Notes under the pieces: generated by a model
Told to the model about the DNA's origin: nothing
Database searches by the model: none
Seen by the model: the letters and a program-made list of their open reading frames with translations, nothing else
NCBI RefSeq assembly: GCF_014699115.1
Contig: NZ_JACXAD010000014.1
Location: 82,459-146,458, forward strand
Reading direction: 5' to 3'
DNA from: Hymenobacter montanus
GTDB taxonomy: Bacteria; Bacteroidota; Bacteroidia; Cytophagales; Hymenobacteraceae
Length of the DNA: 64,000 nucleotides
Shown here: positions 17,895 to 27,715 of the stretch, piece after piece
Numbering within the stretch: position 1 is the first letter of the stretch
Layout: each line of letters opens with the position of its first letter
Made by a program: the position numbers and the translations under genes

Positions 17895-18366
17895 CGTTTA
17901 AGCTTTAATTTGTACTGCACTATTTGGGAGTATCAGTTTGCTTATCTCCTCGGTACTCGTTGTATATCTCTTTTCTGGCTCCTCTAATCCCTCGTGTTAC
18001 AAATCGCATCTTCATATAAGATTCAAAATCTGTAGGCTTGCTATTGTTCCACCCCACCTAATAACTACTTAATTGTAATAGTTCAGGATTGCCGAACCTC
18101 TCTTCTAGAAAAAATATCATACAAGAAGAAATGCTGAATGAATTAAATTAATCCCCCATATTTAAACGCCATGAGTCTAGGTTTTTGTACCCATCAAATT
18201 AAATTATTTGAAAATATTAATTTGGTATTAGTTTAATTCTTTCAATTTCTCTGATTGAGTATTTGAAGAAGATGAGGATAGATTATCTACTACGTGTTAA
18301 ATCTATGCTTTGAAATGAAATTGATACTTCGGGGGCAGTAAATTAGGTTCTTTAATATTTTTGGAA
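17895..18366. other. AT-rich intergenic region inside the island
   Basis: About 470 bp, strongly AT-rich, with stops in all frames and no hairpin or promoter I can support. It may hold the promoter of the 17894 gene and the 3' region of the 18957 gene. Confidence 0.5.
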
Positions 18367-18957
18367 TTATAAGCTTCTTTGACAAGCCTCCACTGCTAGA
18401 GAAGCCATCTTCCGTACCTCAGGGCTGGGGTCGTTTTGACTCATCTGAATCAGATCTGGTAAAAAATCCGTCCATTCTGTGAAGCTGGTTGCTGCCGCTG
18501 CTCTGAAACGAACCATATCATCATCACACTGTAATCCACTCCGCAGAATTTCCAATGAAGTGGGGTCGAATAACTTCCCTGTGCCTATTGCCATTCGCAC
18601 TAAGGTTTGCGGATCATCCATCATTTTTTGGCGTGCCTCTTCCTGGAGTTCTTCGAGGGAGATAACAGGCAGGAGGTCTTTCAAACACCCTCCAAGGCGT
18701 TCCATTTCTGCTCGCGTTGCCGCCTCGATCATTAAGTAGCGTACAGGCGTAGCCAAGTCTTCAACTAAGCTGAGAATAGCCTGCTTGCCTGTTTCCCAAT
18801 AAACGTGGCGACCAAGATCGTTAGCTCCCTCCTCAAAAAATGCGTATTTGAATTCTAGTCCATACTCATCTTTTATAAGATCAAAAGCTACTCGCAGCGT
18901 GTCGAAGAAGGTTAACTCAGTTGGTTCACTCCGTAAAATATAGCTATAGTGACTCAT
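18367..18957 (-). CDS. HEAT-like repeat protein, AT-rich island gene 1
   Basis: A 196-residue protein from the ATG at 18957 (MSHYSYILRSEPTELTFFD). The N-terminal half (to about 90) is a mixed alpha/beta region. From about 110 it shows HEAT-like helix pairs: DDPQTLVRMAIGTGKLFD, DDMVRFRAAAATSFTEW and PSPEVRKMASLAVEACQRS, the last being a classic PEVR-type helix. Function unknown; probably a protein-binding scaffold and a candidate immunity protein by context. Its start lies 20 bp from the stop of the downstream-facing usp gene, so the two could share a transcript. Confidence 0.75.
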   Translation of the reverse strand: MSHYSYILRSEPTELTFFDTLRVAFDLIKDEYGLEFKYAFFEEGANDLGRHVYWETGKQAILSLVEDLATPVRYLMIEAATRAEMERLGGCLKDLLPVISLEELQEEARQKMMDDPQTLVRMAIGTGKLFDPTSLEILRSGLQCDDDMVRFRAAAATSFTEWTDFLPDLIQMSQNDPSPEVRKMASLAVEACQRSL

Positions 18958-18977
18958 CGTTTAAAATACCACTCTGA

Positions 18978-19844
18978 TCATAAGTGATAAGTGAGCACCG
19001 GCGGAAAGGCATGGGTGGCCACAGTTTCGGCGATGCTGGTTTGCAGAAAACGGCTTAGGCCGGAACGGGCGTGGGTGGGGATGACCACCAAATCAGCCTG
19101 CACCTGCTGGGCGTACTGCTCGATGCCGGTGCTAATGCTGGCCGCATCCAAGACGGCGATGTGGTAGTTGCTGAGGTGGTTTTGTTCCGCGAAGGCTTCG
19201 ATCTGCTGCTGGTCGGCGGGTTCGCCGCCCGACACCACCTGCACCAGGTGCAGCGCCGCGTTGGGGAAAGTGGCTTGCACCTGGCGCAGGCCCGCGAGAG
19301 CCCCGGCCGTTTCGGCGGAGAAGTCGGAGGGGAAAACGATGGTGCGCACCGCGAATTCAGCTGCCTGGTGTTTCACGGTGAGCACCGGGCAGGGGGCCAG
19401 CCGAATGAGCCGTTCGGTGTTGGAACCCACGAAAAAATGCTCCATGGCGCCGCGGCCCTGCGCGCCGATGACTACCAGGTCGGTGCCATGCCGCTCGATG
19501 GCTTGCAGAATGCCGTCGCCAATCCGGCCCACCTCTACGGCGTCGCTCACCGGCACGCCCGGAGCCAGGCTGGAGGCTTCGTTCTTCAGGGCGTGCAGCC
19601 GGCCCTTGGTCACCTCCATCAGCCGAATGATGAATATTTCGTCGATGCCACCGTTGCTGTTGGGCAGTTCACCGCCGTTCACCGGCCCGCCGAAAGCGCT
19701 AAAGTTGGCCGTGGTGGCCTCGGGGGCTTCCAACACGTGCAGCAGCGTCACGCTACCGCCCGTGTGCTGGGCCAGTTGCAGGGCTACGGCGAAGGCGTGG
19801 TGGGCTTCGGCCGAAAAATCGGTAGGCACTAGGATGTTTTTCAT
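18978..19844 (-). CDS. Universal stress protein, tandem UspA domains
   Basis: A 288-residue cytoplasmic protein with two Usp folds (about 1-150 and 155-288). The first begins MKNILVPTDFSAEAHHAFA and contains the nucleotide-binding G-x2-G-x9-G-S/T pattern in VIGAQGRGAMEHFFVGSNT, followed by CPVLTV. The second (RTIVFPSDFSAETAGALA) lacks a complete glycine motif: it has VVIPTHARSGLSRFLQTS instead. This suggests ATP binding in the first half only. The ATG at 19844 is chosen over an upstream frame extension to 19880 because it starts the conserved fold. Members generally respond to starvation or oxidative stress; no specific partner is visible. Confidence 0.9.
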   Translation of the reverse strand: MKNILVPTDFSAEAHHAFAVALQLAQHTGGSVTLLHVLEAPEATTANFSAFGGPVNGGELPNSNGGIDEIFIIRLMEVTKGRLHALKNEASSLAPGVPVSDAVEVGRIGDGILQAIERHGTDLVVIGAQGRGAMEHFFVGSNTERLIRLAPCPVLTVKHQAAEFAVRTIVFPSDFSAETAGALAGLRQVQATFPNAALHLVQVVSGGEPADQQQIEAFAEQNHLSNYHIAVLDAASISTGIEQYAQQVQADLVVIPTHARSGLSRFLQTSIAETVATHAFPPVLTYHL

Positions 19845-19974
19845 GAGTGAAAAAATAAAGAAGGAAACTACCACAAGCACAGTGGTCTATAACTTCTACG
19901 GATACGTACGGCTCGGGTCTTAGGCTATCGCGTAGTCTAACTTATTTCTTCCGGGCTCCTGCCGCGGCCTGGGG

Positions 19975-21267
19975 TTACTCTTTCAGCAGCTTATCCACCT
20001 CCTGGTTGAAGGCGGCAATTTCCTCCTGGTAATATTTGCCGGTGCCGGGCCCGGCGAAGCCGGTGTGAATCTTGCGTACGTTGCCTTTTTTGTCGAGGAA
20101 GATGGTGGTGGGGAAAGCCAGGAACTTGGCTAGCTGCGGCAACGACTTCGCCACCGAGTCCTTGTTGCTTACGCCGGCCACCGCCACGTCGTAGCCGACG
20201 TTCAGCCGCGTGCGCATGTTGCGCAGCCGGGCCGAGGCCACTTTGTAGTCGGCGCTGCGCTCGTAGCCCAGGCCAATGACTTCCACGCCGCGGGCCTTGT
20301 TTTTCTCGTACCAGGGAGCCAGGAAGTTGGTTTCGTCCAGGCAGTTGGGGCACCACGAGCCCAGGATCTGGAGCACCACCACCTTGCCCTGGTACTTGGG
20401 GTCGGTAGGGGAGATGGCGCCGCCCTCGAACACGTTGGGAAACTTGAAGTTCAGGCGGCTTTCTCCTTTTTTGAGGTAAGTAAGGGCGTCGGCATCGGGC
20501 AGCTTAGCGGGGCCACCGAGGCGGGCCGTCCAGGTTTCGTGGCCGGCCTTGCCGCTGTAGAAGTCGCCGTGGATGATGGTGTTGGTGTCGCTGTTGCGCG
20601 TGGCGGTGAACAAAAAGGCGTGGCTACCATCGAAAGTGGCCAGCCTTAATTCCTGGCCGTTCACGTCGCCACTTAGGTAACGGTAGTCTCCGGTCGTGGT
20701 GAGGAAGGTGCCGGTGACCTCGCCATTGGTTTGCTTGAAAATGCCCACTGCCGGGTATTTCGTACCGGTCTCGTCGGTAAACGTGGTCTGCCAGGTGCCG
20801 CCAAATTCCGCCCGGGAATTCCGATCGGTCGGGGGGAACAGCGGCTGCGGACCTTGGGCAGCCGTCAGGGGCACGTGGTACGGCGTTTTGGCATCGTACT
20901 TTACCCAGTGGCCTTTCAGCTTGTTGGGGCCGTCGGTCCGTACCACCAGCGCCGCGTCGAACACGTGCAGCCGGATGGTGGTGGAGTCGCCCGCCGACAA
21001 GATTTCCTCGCAGCGCAGCCGCTCTTCCCCGTCCAGGCCTTTGTTGATGAGGTAGACCACCGGCTTGCCGGCTTCGGTTTTCACCTCGAACAGAAACGGG
21101 ATTTCCCGGCCCTGGGCCGCCAGCACCCCGCGCCAGGGGCCCGGCGTGAGGACCGGAGCGGCCGTGCCCCCCGGCGTAGAAGTTTCAGTTGCTGGCGAAG
21201 TGTTGGACTGGCAGGCGCCCAGGCCTAGCGCGGCGGTAGCCATCAGGCCGACGAGGTAGTTGTTCAT
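19975..21267 (-). CDS. TlpA-like thioredoxin-fold lipoprotein (thiol-disulfide oxidoreductase)
   Basis: A 430-residue predicted lipoprotein. The N-terminus MNNYLVGLMATAALGLGAC has a lipobox ending in LGAC (Cys19), so it should be anchored in a membrane facing the periplasm. Residues about 45-260 form a beta-rich region of unknown role. The thioredoxin/AlkC-TSA-like domain covers about 275-430, with the redox motif SWCPNC (Cys306-Pro-Asn-Cys309) and the cis-proline loop near AFPTTIFLD. It is likely involved in disulfide reduction or cytochrome c maturation. The frame extends upstream to 21444 without a lipoprotein signal, so the ATG at 21267 is chosen. It is divergent from the aconitase gene. 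Confidence 0.88.
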   Translation of the reverse strand: MNNYLVGLMATAALGLGACQSNTSPATETSTPGGTAAPVLTPGPWRGVLAAQGREIPFLFEVKTEAGKPVVYLINKGLDGEERLRCEEILSAGDSTTIRLHVFDAALVVRTDGPNKLKGHWVKYDAKTPYHVPLTAAQGPQPLFPPTDRNSRAEFGGTWQTTFTDETGTKYPAVGIFKQTNGEVTGTFLTTTGDYRYLSGDVNGQELRLATFDGSHAFLFTATRNSDTNTIIHGDFYSGKAGHETWTARLGGPAKLPDADALTYLKKGESRLNFKFPNVFEGGAISPTDPKYQGKVVVLQILGSWCPNCLDETNFLAPWYEKNKARGVEVIGLGYERSADYKVASARLRNMRTRLNVGYDVAVAGVSNKDSVAKSLPQLAKFLAFPTTIFLDKKGNVRKIHTGFAGPGTGKYYQEEIAAFNQEVDKLLKE

Positions 21268-21490
21268 AAGGAAGTGCAAAATAGATAAGCACAAAAATGC
21301 GAAGGGAAGCGCCAAAACCGTCATCCGCCCCAATCGGCTGCTGGTTGCCCGGGTGCTTGCTCCGGCGAGCATCCGCTCCGGTAGTGGTGTAAGGCTGTGC
21401 TTCAGCACCCGAACACGGACGCGAAATCCTGCGTTAGCCTTCATAAACTGCCCGCGCGCATTTTGGCTAGGTACAACTTGGCGCAGGTAC

Positions 21491-21498
21491 TACATTTG
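21491..21498 (+). promoter_or_regulatory. Possible -7 box of the aconitase gene
   Basis: TACATTTG matches TAnnTTTG exactly, 30 nt before the ATG at 21529. The nearest upstream TTTG (21462-21465) is 25 nt away, longer than the usual 19-21 nt, so the promoter is only partly supported. Confidence 0.45.
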
Positions 21499-21528
21499 CG
21501 CAACCACACTCTTTTTATTGCATATCCT

Positions 21529-23820
21529 ATGGCTTTCGACCTAGAAATGATTCGCGCCGTGTACGCCGACATGGGTTCCCGCATCGAGGCGGCCCGTGCC
21601 GCTGTGGCGCGCCCGCTCACCCTCACCGAGAAAATTCTCTACGCCCACCTCTACACGGGCCAGGCAAAGCAAGCCTACGAGCGAGGGGTTTCTTACGTCG
21701 ATTTCGCGCCCGACCGGGTGGCCATGCAGGACGCCACTGCCCAAATGGCCCTGCTCCAGTTCATGCAGGCCGGCAAGGCCACGGCCGCCGTGCCCAGCAC
21801 CGTGCACTGCGACCACCTCATTCAGGCCAAAGATGGCGCCACGGCCGACCTGGCCGAGGCCAACACCGAGAACAAAGAGGTCTACGACTTTCTGGCCTCG
21901 GTTTCGAATAAATACGGCATCGGCTTCTGGAAGCCCGGCGCGGGCATCATCCACCAAGTAGTACTCGAAAATTACGCCTTCCCCGGCGGCATGATGATTG
22001 GCACCGACTCGCACACTCCCAACGCCGGCGGCCTGGGCATGATTGCCATCGGTGTCGGCGGGGCCGATGCGGTCGACGTGATGGCCGGGATGGCCTGGGA
22101 ATTGAAGTTTCCGAAGGTTATCGGCGTCAAGCTCACCGGCAAGCTCAACGGTTGGACGGCTCCCAAGGACGTTATCCTGAAAGTAGCCGGCATCCTGACC
22201 GTGAAGGGCGGCACCGGTGCCATCGTGGAATACTTCGGCGAGGGCGCCGAGAATCTGAGCTGCACCGGGAAGGCTACCATCTGCAACATGGGAGCTGAAA
22301 TCGGGGCCACCACCTCGGTCTTCACCTACGATGAGAAGATGGCCGACTATCTGCGCGGCACGGGCCGCGCCGAAATTGCCGACGCCGCCTCTGCCATCGC
22401 CGCCCACCTGCGGGCCGACGACGAAGTGTACGCCCAGCCCGAGCGCTTCTACGACCAGCTCATCGAAATCAACCTGTCGGAGCTCGAGCCCCACGTGAAC
22501 GGCCCCTTCACGCCAGACGCGGCTTGGCCCATCTCGCAGTTCGCCGACGCCGTGCGCGAGCACGGCTGGCCCGAGAAGCTGGAAGTCGGCCTCATCGGCT
22601 CCTGCACCAACTCGAGCTACGAAGACATCACCCGCGCCGCCTCCATTGCCCGGCAGGCCGTAACCAAGGGGCTGCACGTGAACGCGGAGTTTACCGTGAC
22701 ACCTGGCTCGGAGCTGGTGCGCTATACCGTGGCCCGCGACGGCCTGCTCGATACGTTCGCCGAAATGGGCGGCGTGGTGCTGGCCAATGCCTGCGGCCCG
22801 TGCATCGGCCAGTGGGCCCGCCACACCGACGACCCCAAGCGCAAGAACTCCATCATCACGAGCTTCAACCGCAACTTCGCCAAGCGCAACGACGGCAACC
22901 CCAACACCCACGCCTTCGTGGCCTCGCCCGAAATCGTGACCGCCTTCGCCATTGCGGGCGACCTCACCTTTAACCCGCTCACTGACACGCTCCCCGGGAC
23001 CAACGGCCCCGTGAAGCTCGACGAGCCGGTGGGCGTAGAAATGCCGCCCCGCGGCTTTGCCGTGGAAGATGCCGGGTTCCAGGCCCCGGCCATTGACGGC
23101 AGCGGCGTGCAGGTAATCGTGAGCCCCAGCTCCGACCGCCTGCAGCTGCTCGAGCCCTTCAAGCCTTGGGAAGGCACCGACTTGAAAGGGCTGCGCCTGC
23201 TTATCAAGGCCCAGGGCAAGTGCACCACCGACCACATCTCGATGGCCGGCCCCTGGTTGAAATACCGCGGCCACCTCGACAACATCTCCAACAACATGCT
23301 CATTGGCGCCACCAACGCCTTCAACGGCGAGGCCAACTCGGTGCGCAACTTCGCTGTGCAGGGCGACGGCTACGTGACCGTGCCGCAGTCGGCGCGCAGC
23401 TACAAGAGCATGAGCATCGGCACGGTGGTGGTGGGCGATGAGAACTACGGCGAAGGCTCGTCGCGCGAGCACGCCGCCATGGAGCCCCGCCACCTCGGCG
23501 TGCGAGCCGTGATTGTGAAGAGCTTCGCCCGCATTCACGAGACCAACCTGAAAAAGCAGGGCATGCTGGCCCTCACCTTCGCCAACAAGGCCGACTACGA
23601 CCTGGTGGAAGAAGCCGACACCATCGACATCCTCGGCCTGACCAGCTTCACCCCTGGCCAGCCCCTGCAGGCGCGCCTGCACCACGCCGACGGCGACACC
23701 GACCTCATCACCCTCAACCATACCTACAATGAGGGCCAAATCGAATGGTTCAAAGCCGGCTCGGCCCTGAACCTGATTCGGATGATGGAGCACGGCGAAG
23801 CCCAGATGTCGCAGAAGTAA
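21529..23820 (+). CDS. acn: Aconitate hydratase (mitochondrial type)
   Basis: Interconverts citrate and isocitrate in the TCA cycle using a [4Fe-4S] cluster. The 763-residue product starts [16 protein letters not shown]. It has the substrate/cluster region [20 protein letters not shown], the first cluster cysteine in [10 protein letters not shown] and the other two in [11 protein letters not shown]. The swivel-domain motifs [19 protein letters not shown] (here [15 protein letters not shown]) and [14 protein letters not shown], with substrate-binding Ser-Arg, are also present. Length and motifs fit the mitochondrial/Bacteroidota aconitase rather than AcnB. The frame extends 44 codons upstream into the divergent intergenic region; the ATG at 21529 matches the conserved start. 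A strong terminator follows. Confidence 0.96.
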   Translation: MAFDLEMIRAVYADMGSRIEAARAAVARPLTLTEKILYAHLYTGQAKQAYERGVSYVDFAPDRVAMQDATAQMALLQFMQAGKATAAVPSTVHCDHLIQAKDGATADLAEANTENKEVYDFLASVSNKYGIGFWKPGAGIIHQVVLENYAFPGGMMIGTDSHTPNAGGLGMIAIGVGGADAVDVMAGMAWELKFPKVIGVKLTGKLNGWTAPKDVILKVAGILTVKGGTGAIVEYFGEGAENLSCTGKATICNMGAEIGATTSVFTYDEKMADYLRGTGRAEIADAASAIAAHLRADDEVYAQPERFYDQLIEINLSELEPHVNGPFTPDAAWPISQFADAVREHGWPEKLEVGLIGSCTNSSYEDITRAASIARQAVTKGLHVNAEFTVTPGSELVRYTVARDGLLDTFAEMGGVVLANACGPCIGQWARHTDDPKRKNSIITSFNRNFAKRNDGNPNTHAFVASPEIVTAFAIAGDLTFNPLTDTLPGTNGPVKLDEPVGVEMPPRGFAVEDAGFQAPAIDGSGVQVIVSPSSDRLQLLEPFKPWEGTDLKGLRLLIKAQGKCTTDHISMAGPWLKYRGHLDNISNNMLIGATNAFNGEANSVRNFAVQGDGYVTVPQSARSYKSMSIGTVVVGDENYGEGSSREHAAMEPRHLGVRAVIVKSFARIHETNLKKQGMLALTFANKADYDLVEEADTIDILGLTSFTPGQPLQARLHHADGDTDLITLNHTYNEGQIEWFKAGSALNLIRMMEHGEAQMSQK

Positions 23821-23848
23821 TGGTTCTGGTTTAGGTTAGGAACCTAGC

Positions 23849-23884
23849 AAAACGGCCGCCTCAGTACGCTGAGGCGGCCGTTTT
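23849..23884 (+). terminator. Intrinsic terminator after aconitase
   Basis: A 16-bp stem, AAAACGGCCGCCTCAG pairing with CTGAGGCGGCCGTTTT, with a 4-nt loop and a T run. It lies 28 bp after the aconitase stop. Confidence 0.9.
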
Positions 23885-24117
23885 GGTTGTTTTGGTGAGA
23901 AGGACTAAGCATCTTGTAGCATATTTTCAGTTGAAAATGGGTAAGACAGAAGAACGGCTTGCCTATTCAACCTTCGTACTTCAACCAGCCCTGCGGAGTA
24001 CCATCCGTGGTGCCACCGACTGGCCCCGACTCCGGCCCCCTGGCGGGAGGCCGCTCAGGCGAGTCTGAAAACCAGTTTTACCTGGATAGCTTTCCCGTGA
24101 TCTTTCTCAGTTGTTCT

Positions 24118-24906
24118 ATGCGCTTTTCTCAACAAGTTGTCTGGATTACCGGCGCTTCGGCGGGCATTGGGGAGGCGCTAGCCTTGGAGTTCGCGCGGCA
24201 AGGTGCGCGGCTGGTGCTGTCGGCGCGCAACGTGGCGGCCCTGGAACGGGTAAGAGCGGCCTGTGCGCCTTCGGAGGCCCTGGTACTTCCTCTCGATGTG
24301 GCCGACATTGAGAGCCATCCGGCAGCGGTTAGGCGCGTGCTGGCGCATTATGATCGTCTCGATGTGCTGGTGAACAATGCGGGGCTTAGCCAACGCTCCC
24401 TGGCTCTGGAAACCACGCTGGCCGTGGACCGGCAGTTGATGGAGGTCAATTATTTTGGTACCGTGGCGCTCACGAAGGCCGTTCTGCCCCAGCTGCTACG
24501 ACAGGGCTGGGGGCGGGTGGTCGTCATCAGCAGCCTGGTAGGCAAGTTTGGCACTCCCTACCGCTCGGCTTACGCGGCTTCCAAGCACGCGCTGCACGGC
24601 TTCTTTGATTCGTTACGGGCTGAGTTGACGGGTACGGGGGTTAGCATCACCCTCATCTGCCCCGGCTTTATCCGCACTAACATCTCCATCAACGCGCTCA
24701 CCGGCAACGGAACGCCACTAAGTACGATGGACGAAGCTACCAACCGCGGTATGACCCCTGCAAACTTTGCCCGGCAGGCAGTGCACGTTATTGCCAAAGG
24801 CCAAAACGAAGTCCTCATCGGGGGCCGCGAAACGCTGGCCGTGCTGGTCAAGCGCCTGCTGCCCGACCTGTTCGCCCAGTTGCTGACGCGGACAAAGGTT
24901 CGGTGA
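24118..24906 (+). CDS. Short-chain dehydrogenase/reductase
   Basis: A 262-residue NAD(P)-dependent oxidoreductase with a Rossmann fold. The cofactor motif is TGASAGIGEALALEFA near the N-terminus. Also present are the DVAD acidic turn, the structural NNAG motif in LVNNAGLSQR, the catalytic serine in VVISSLVGKFG and the catalytic YxxxK in YAASKHALHGF. The product resembles the DHRS7/DltE-like subgroup; substrate unknown. The ATG at 24118 directly precedes the conserved N-terminus, and the longer frame from 23959 adds a proline-rich shadow. It stands alone, 233 bp after the aconitase terminator. Confidence 0.92.
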   Translation: MRFSQQVVWITGASAGIGEALALEFARQGARLVLSARNVAALERVRAACAPSEALVLPLDVADIESHPAAVRRVLAHYDRLDVLVNNAGLSQRSLALETTLAVDRQLMEVNYFGTVALTKAVLPQLLRQGWGRVVVISSLVGKFGTPYRSAYAASKHALHGFFDSLRAELTGTGVSITLICPGFIRTNISINALTGNGTPLSTMDEATNRGMTPANFARQAVHVIAKGQNEVLIGGRETLAVLVKRLLPDLFAQLLTRTKVR

Positions 24907-25310
24907 GCGCGAGGGTATAACCGTTACGCGCTCCCATCCTAGCTTAATTTTAGCGTTTTCGCAGAAAAGAGGAGAACCCAATAAGGATGAAAACACCGCA
25001 ACAACTTTCAGGTCCTAGCGGGCCGCGTGTGGTACGAGCTTCCGTCCTAGCGCTGTTCACCCTGAACGGTCAGGCTGCCGACTGAACTCCGCGCCACAAT
25101 CCTTTATTACCACCAGCAGCGGCCCGCACCAAACAAGCGTTTTTACCCGGTCGGAAAAGCTGCGTCTGGAGTGGGGTAGGAAGGATGCTAGCTGGCAGTT
25201 CTCAAGAACCTATGCGCGCTGCTGGGTGTTCGGCACCGCATTGTCAGTTTAGCGAGCAGAGGGGCTGGATTTCCTGGTTATTTCCGAATCTGGCGCCTAC
25301 CCCGGCTGGG
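24907..25310. other. Intergenic region without recognised features
   Basis: 404 bp between the SDR gene (+) and the EcsC gene (-), which converge. Stops occur in all frames; no strong hairpin, repeat or RNA gene was seen. Confidence 0.5.
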
Positions 25311-26063
25311 TCAAGCTGTCGGGTTGGCTAGCCACGGCGCCTTTTGGGGGGCGAAATACCGCATTCGATAGCAGTTCATGGCCGTGTCGCCGAGCTGTTC
25401 GATGAGCTTATAATTAGCCACGGCCCCCACGGCCGCCCCGATAACGGGTAGCAGCTGGGCCATTTTGGCCAGGTCGATGTAGTCGCGGTACTCCTGCTGG
25501 AAGGTGCGCCAGTCGAACTCGGTGGGGTCCAGCGGCAGGGCCAGGCGGTAGGCGTCCCAATCGGCGAGGCGGCGGTAGGTTGCGTTGCGGGCGTGCTGGC
25601 TGCTGAAGGCCAGCTGGAAGACGTGCAGCACGTACAGCCGTTCGGTGTAGTCGTGCACGTCGTAGCCGTAGAGCGCGGCCACGTCGAAGAGCAGCTTGAT
25701 CTTGAGGCCCAGCAGCAGCGGAAAGTCGGCGAGGCCGAGCAGGAAGCCCCCCGCCCCGGTGACGGCCCCTTCGGCAGTGGCCATGGTGCGGTAGTCGCGA
25801 ATGCGGTCGCGCACGGCCCTTTCCCGCACGGCCAGGGAGGCTTCGCCCAACGGCTGGCTGGTGGTATGTTTCGAGCCAAACAGCACGCCCCGCACCATGT
25901 GCTTGATGGCGCTGGTAATGGCTTGGTGTACCCGCTCGGGCAGCAGCGCGTTGAGCCGGGTTTGCACCCGCCGGGCAAAGTTGTTCAGGAACGAAGGCCG
26001 GCGCTGCATTCGCTGCTGCCAGGCTTGCAGTTCGGCGTGGGCCTGCTGTTCTTCGGAAGACAT
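25311..26063 (-). CDS. EcsC family protein
   Basis: A 250-residue protein matching the EcsC family, named after a Bacillus gene next to an ABC transporter; the function is unknown. Visible family marks are the AVRDRIRDYRTMATAEGAVTG region, the glycine-rich hydrophobic segment GAGGFLLGLADFPLLLGLKI, the LLFDVAALYGYDVHD turn, and a C-terminal hydrophobic VIGAAVGAVANYKLIEQLG. These hydrophobic stretches suggest membrane association. The start is the ATG at 26063 (MSSEEQQAHAELQ); the longer frame uses a TTG. A 94-bp gap separates it from the GT2 gene upstream on the same strand. Confidence 0.85.
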   Translation of the reverse strand: MSSEEQQAHAELQAWQQRMQRRPSFLNNFARRVQTRLNALLPERVHQAITSAIKHMVRGVLFGSKHTTSQPLGEASLAVRERAVRDRIRDYRTMATAEGAVTGAGGFLLGLADFPLLLGLKIKLLFDVAALYGYDVHDYTERLYVLHVFQLAFSSQHARNATYRRLADWDAYRLALPLDPTEFDWRTFQQEYRDYIDLAKMAQLLPVIGAAVGAVANYKLIEQLGDTAMNCYRMRYFAPQKAPWLANPTA

Positions 26064-26157
26064 CGGCAATGGGGGCAATTTATGCGGGCGCTAAGCTACG
26101 AGCGAGTCCGCTTTGCGCTAGCTCGGCCTCGGAGCCAGTCCCTTAATCGTGGATGAG

Positions 26158-26916
26158 CTAGCCCGGTGCCTCGACTCCCAAGGCCTGCAATTGCCCGCGG
26201 TACTTCTCGTAAATCACCCGCAGATCAGCATTGTGCTTCTCCGCATCGACGCCAATGCTCACATTACGGGAGTGGAAGCGGTGCAGGTGGCTGATGTGCG
26301 GGCACAGCACCGGCAACTGCCCGGCCAGCAGGAAGCGGACGTACAGGTCCAGGTCCTCGGCCATGGCCAGCTCGCCGTCGTAGCCGCCCACCTGGTCGAT
26401 GAAGGCGTGGCTGTAGCATACGTTACCCTGGATGAAATGCTCGGCCCGGAAAATGGCCCGGAGCATGTCGGCGGGCGTGTCGAACTGCCAGGCATAGTAA
26501 TCCTCATTTGGCAGGTAGCGGCCGTGCTCGTCTACGCGCAGGAAGTCAGCCACGAACCAAGGGCGGCCCGGGTGAGCCTCGATTTGGGTGGCGTAGTGGT
26601 AGAGCGTGCGCTGCAGCAGGATGTCGTCGTCGTCCAGGGGTACCAGCCAGGCCTCGGGGGCCGCTTCCTGGATGAGCTGGTTGCGGGCCCGGCCGGCGAG
26701 CTGGCGACCGGGGTGATGCCAGTGGCGCAGCGGCGGGCCGGGCTGGGCGGCGGCTTCGCGCAAGTAGGCGGCGGTGCCGTCGCGCGAGCCATTATCATAA
26801 ATCAAGTGCTCGAACGAGAAGTCGAGGGGGGCGCTGATGGTGGCTCGTACGCTGGCCACGGCCTCGGGCAGCAACTCGCGCCGCTGGTGGGTGGGGGTGA
26901 TGACGGTAAAGTGCAT
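26158..26916 (-). CDS. Glycosyltransferase family 2
   Basis: A 252-residue GT-A fold enzyme that would transfer a sugar from a nucleotide-sugar donor to a surface glycan, lipid or protein. It starts MHFTVITPTHQRRELLPEA, has the nucleotide-contact segment HLIYDNGSRDGTAAY and the metal-binding DxD in VPLDDDDILL. The late acidic AMAEDLDLYVRFL block matches the ED motif of inverting GT2 enzymes. No membrane segment is seen. It follows the FkbM methyltransferase gene by 34 bp, so the pair probably forms an operon for modifying a glycan. The acceptor cannot be deduced. Confidence 0.9.
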   Translation of the reverse strand: MHFTVITPTHQRRELLPEAVASVRATISAPLDFSFEHLIYDNGSRDGTAAYLREAAAQPGPPLRHWHHPGRQLAGRARNQLIQEAAPEAWLVPLDDDDILLQRTLYHYATQIEAHPGRPWFVADFLRVDEHGRYLPNEDYYAWQFDTPADMLRAIFRAEHFIQGNVCYSHAFIDQVGGYDGELAMAEDLDLYVRFLLAGQLPVLCPHISHLHRFHSRNVSIGVDAEKHNADLRVIYEKYRGQLQALGVEAPG

Positions 26917-26950
26917 AGCTCCCTTGTTCGGCCGGCGCGCCAAAAGGTTG

Positions 26951-27715
26951 TTAGCGAAGCGGGCTGGTCGGCGCCAAAAAGTAAAAGTCAGCGGTAACCG
27001 CGCTGGCCAATTGAGCTTCGGAGCAGGGCACGAGCTCTGAATGAGCCGAGAGCATAAATGGTTTATAGCCTAGCTCGTCTAACACTGCCACTACCGCCCG
27101 TCGGTTTTCCAGCCCGTTGAGCTCCGTCTGAATGAGCGGCTGAAAGCGCCGCAGGGTGGCTTGCATGTGCCGGAATACCTCGTGTTCGAAGCCTTCCACA
27201 TCGCACTTCACGAAGTCGAGGCGGGACAGGGTCGCCAACAGATCGTCGGGGACGCGCATGGGCACCTCGTAGGTGCGGGCGTAGTGCTCCTGGGGGTTGC
27301 TGGCGGCTACTTTAGTCATGCCGTGGTGGAGCAGGCCGTCCCGCTCGGGGGTACCCATCTGCACCGTGGTATTTTGCCCGCCCAGGGCATAGGGTAGCAG
27401 CGTGAGGTTGTTGAAGCCGCTGCTTTTCACGTTGTCCTGCCAGATGGCCTGAAAATCGGGGATTGGCTCTACGGCCAGCACCTGGCCTTCTGCCCCCACC
27501 AGCCGCGACAGGGCCACGGAGTAGTACCCCAGGTTGGCCCCGATATCGAGGCACACAAAGCCCGGCTTAATGATTTGCTCCAGGAAAAACAGCTCCGGGT
27601 ATTTCTGCCGGCCCCAGCCCCGGCTTACCAGCCTCAGATACACGCCGCTCACGAAACGAATGTAACGCTCGAAGCCGAGCGTGCGGACCAGCAGTTTGCG
27701 GAGGGTTTTCATCAT
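26951..27715 (-). CDS. FkbM family methyltransferase
   Basis: A 254-residue SAM-dependent methyltransferase. The SAM-binding motif I is FVCLDIGANLGYYSVAL, the motif II acidic residue lies in VLAVEPIPDF, and the FkbM-typical VKCDVEGFEHEVFRH follows, then LIQTELNG. FkbM enzymes O-methylate hydroxyl groups of natural products or surface sugars; with the adjacent GT2 gene a glycan substrate is more likely. The ATG at 27715 (MMKTLRKLLVRTLGF) is preferred over an upstream frame of 52 extra codons rich in arginine and proline. The first residues form a basic, possibly membrane-associated helix. Confidence 0.9.
   Translation of the reverse strand: MMKTLRKLLVRTLGFERYIRFVSGVYLRLVSRGWGRQKYPELFFLEQIIKPGFVCLDIGANLGYYSVALSRLVGAEGQVLAVEPIPDFQAIWQDNVKSSGFNNLTLLPYALGGQNTTVQMGTPERDGLLHHGMTKVAASNPQEHYARTYEVPMRVPDDLLATLSRLDFVKCDVEGFEHEVFRHMQATLRRFQPLIQTELNGLENRRAVVAVLDELGYKPFMLSAHSELVPCSEAQLASAVTADFYFLAPTSPLR

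Noticed and set aside
21541..23793. 750-codon minus-strand frame over aconitase
   Set aside because: Low-complexity valine/histidine/glycine-rich product, mirror of a fully conserved aconitase.
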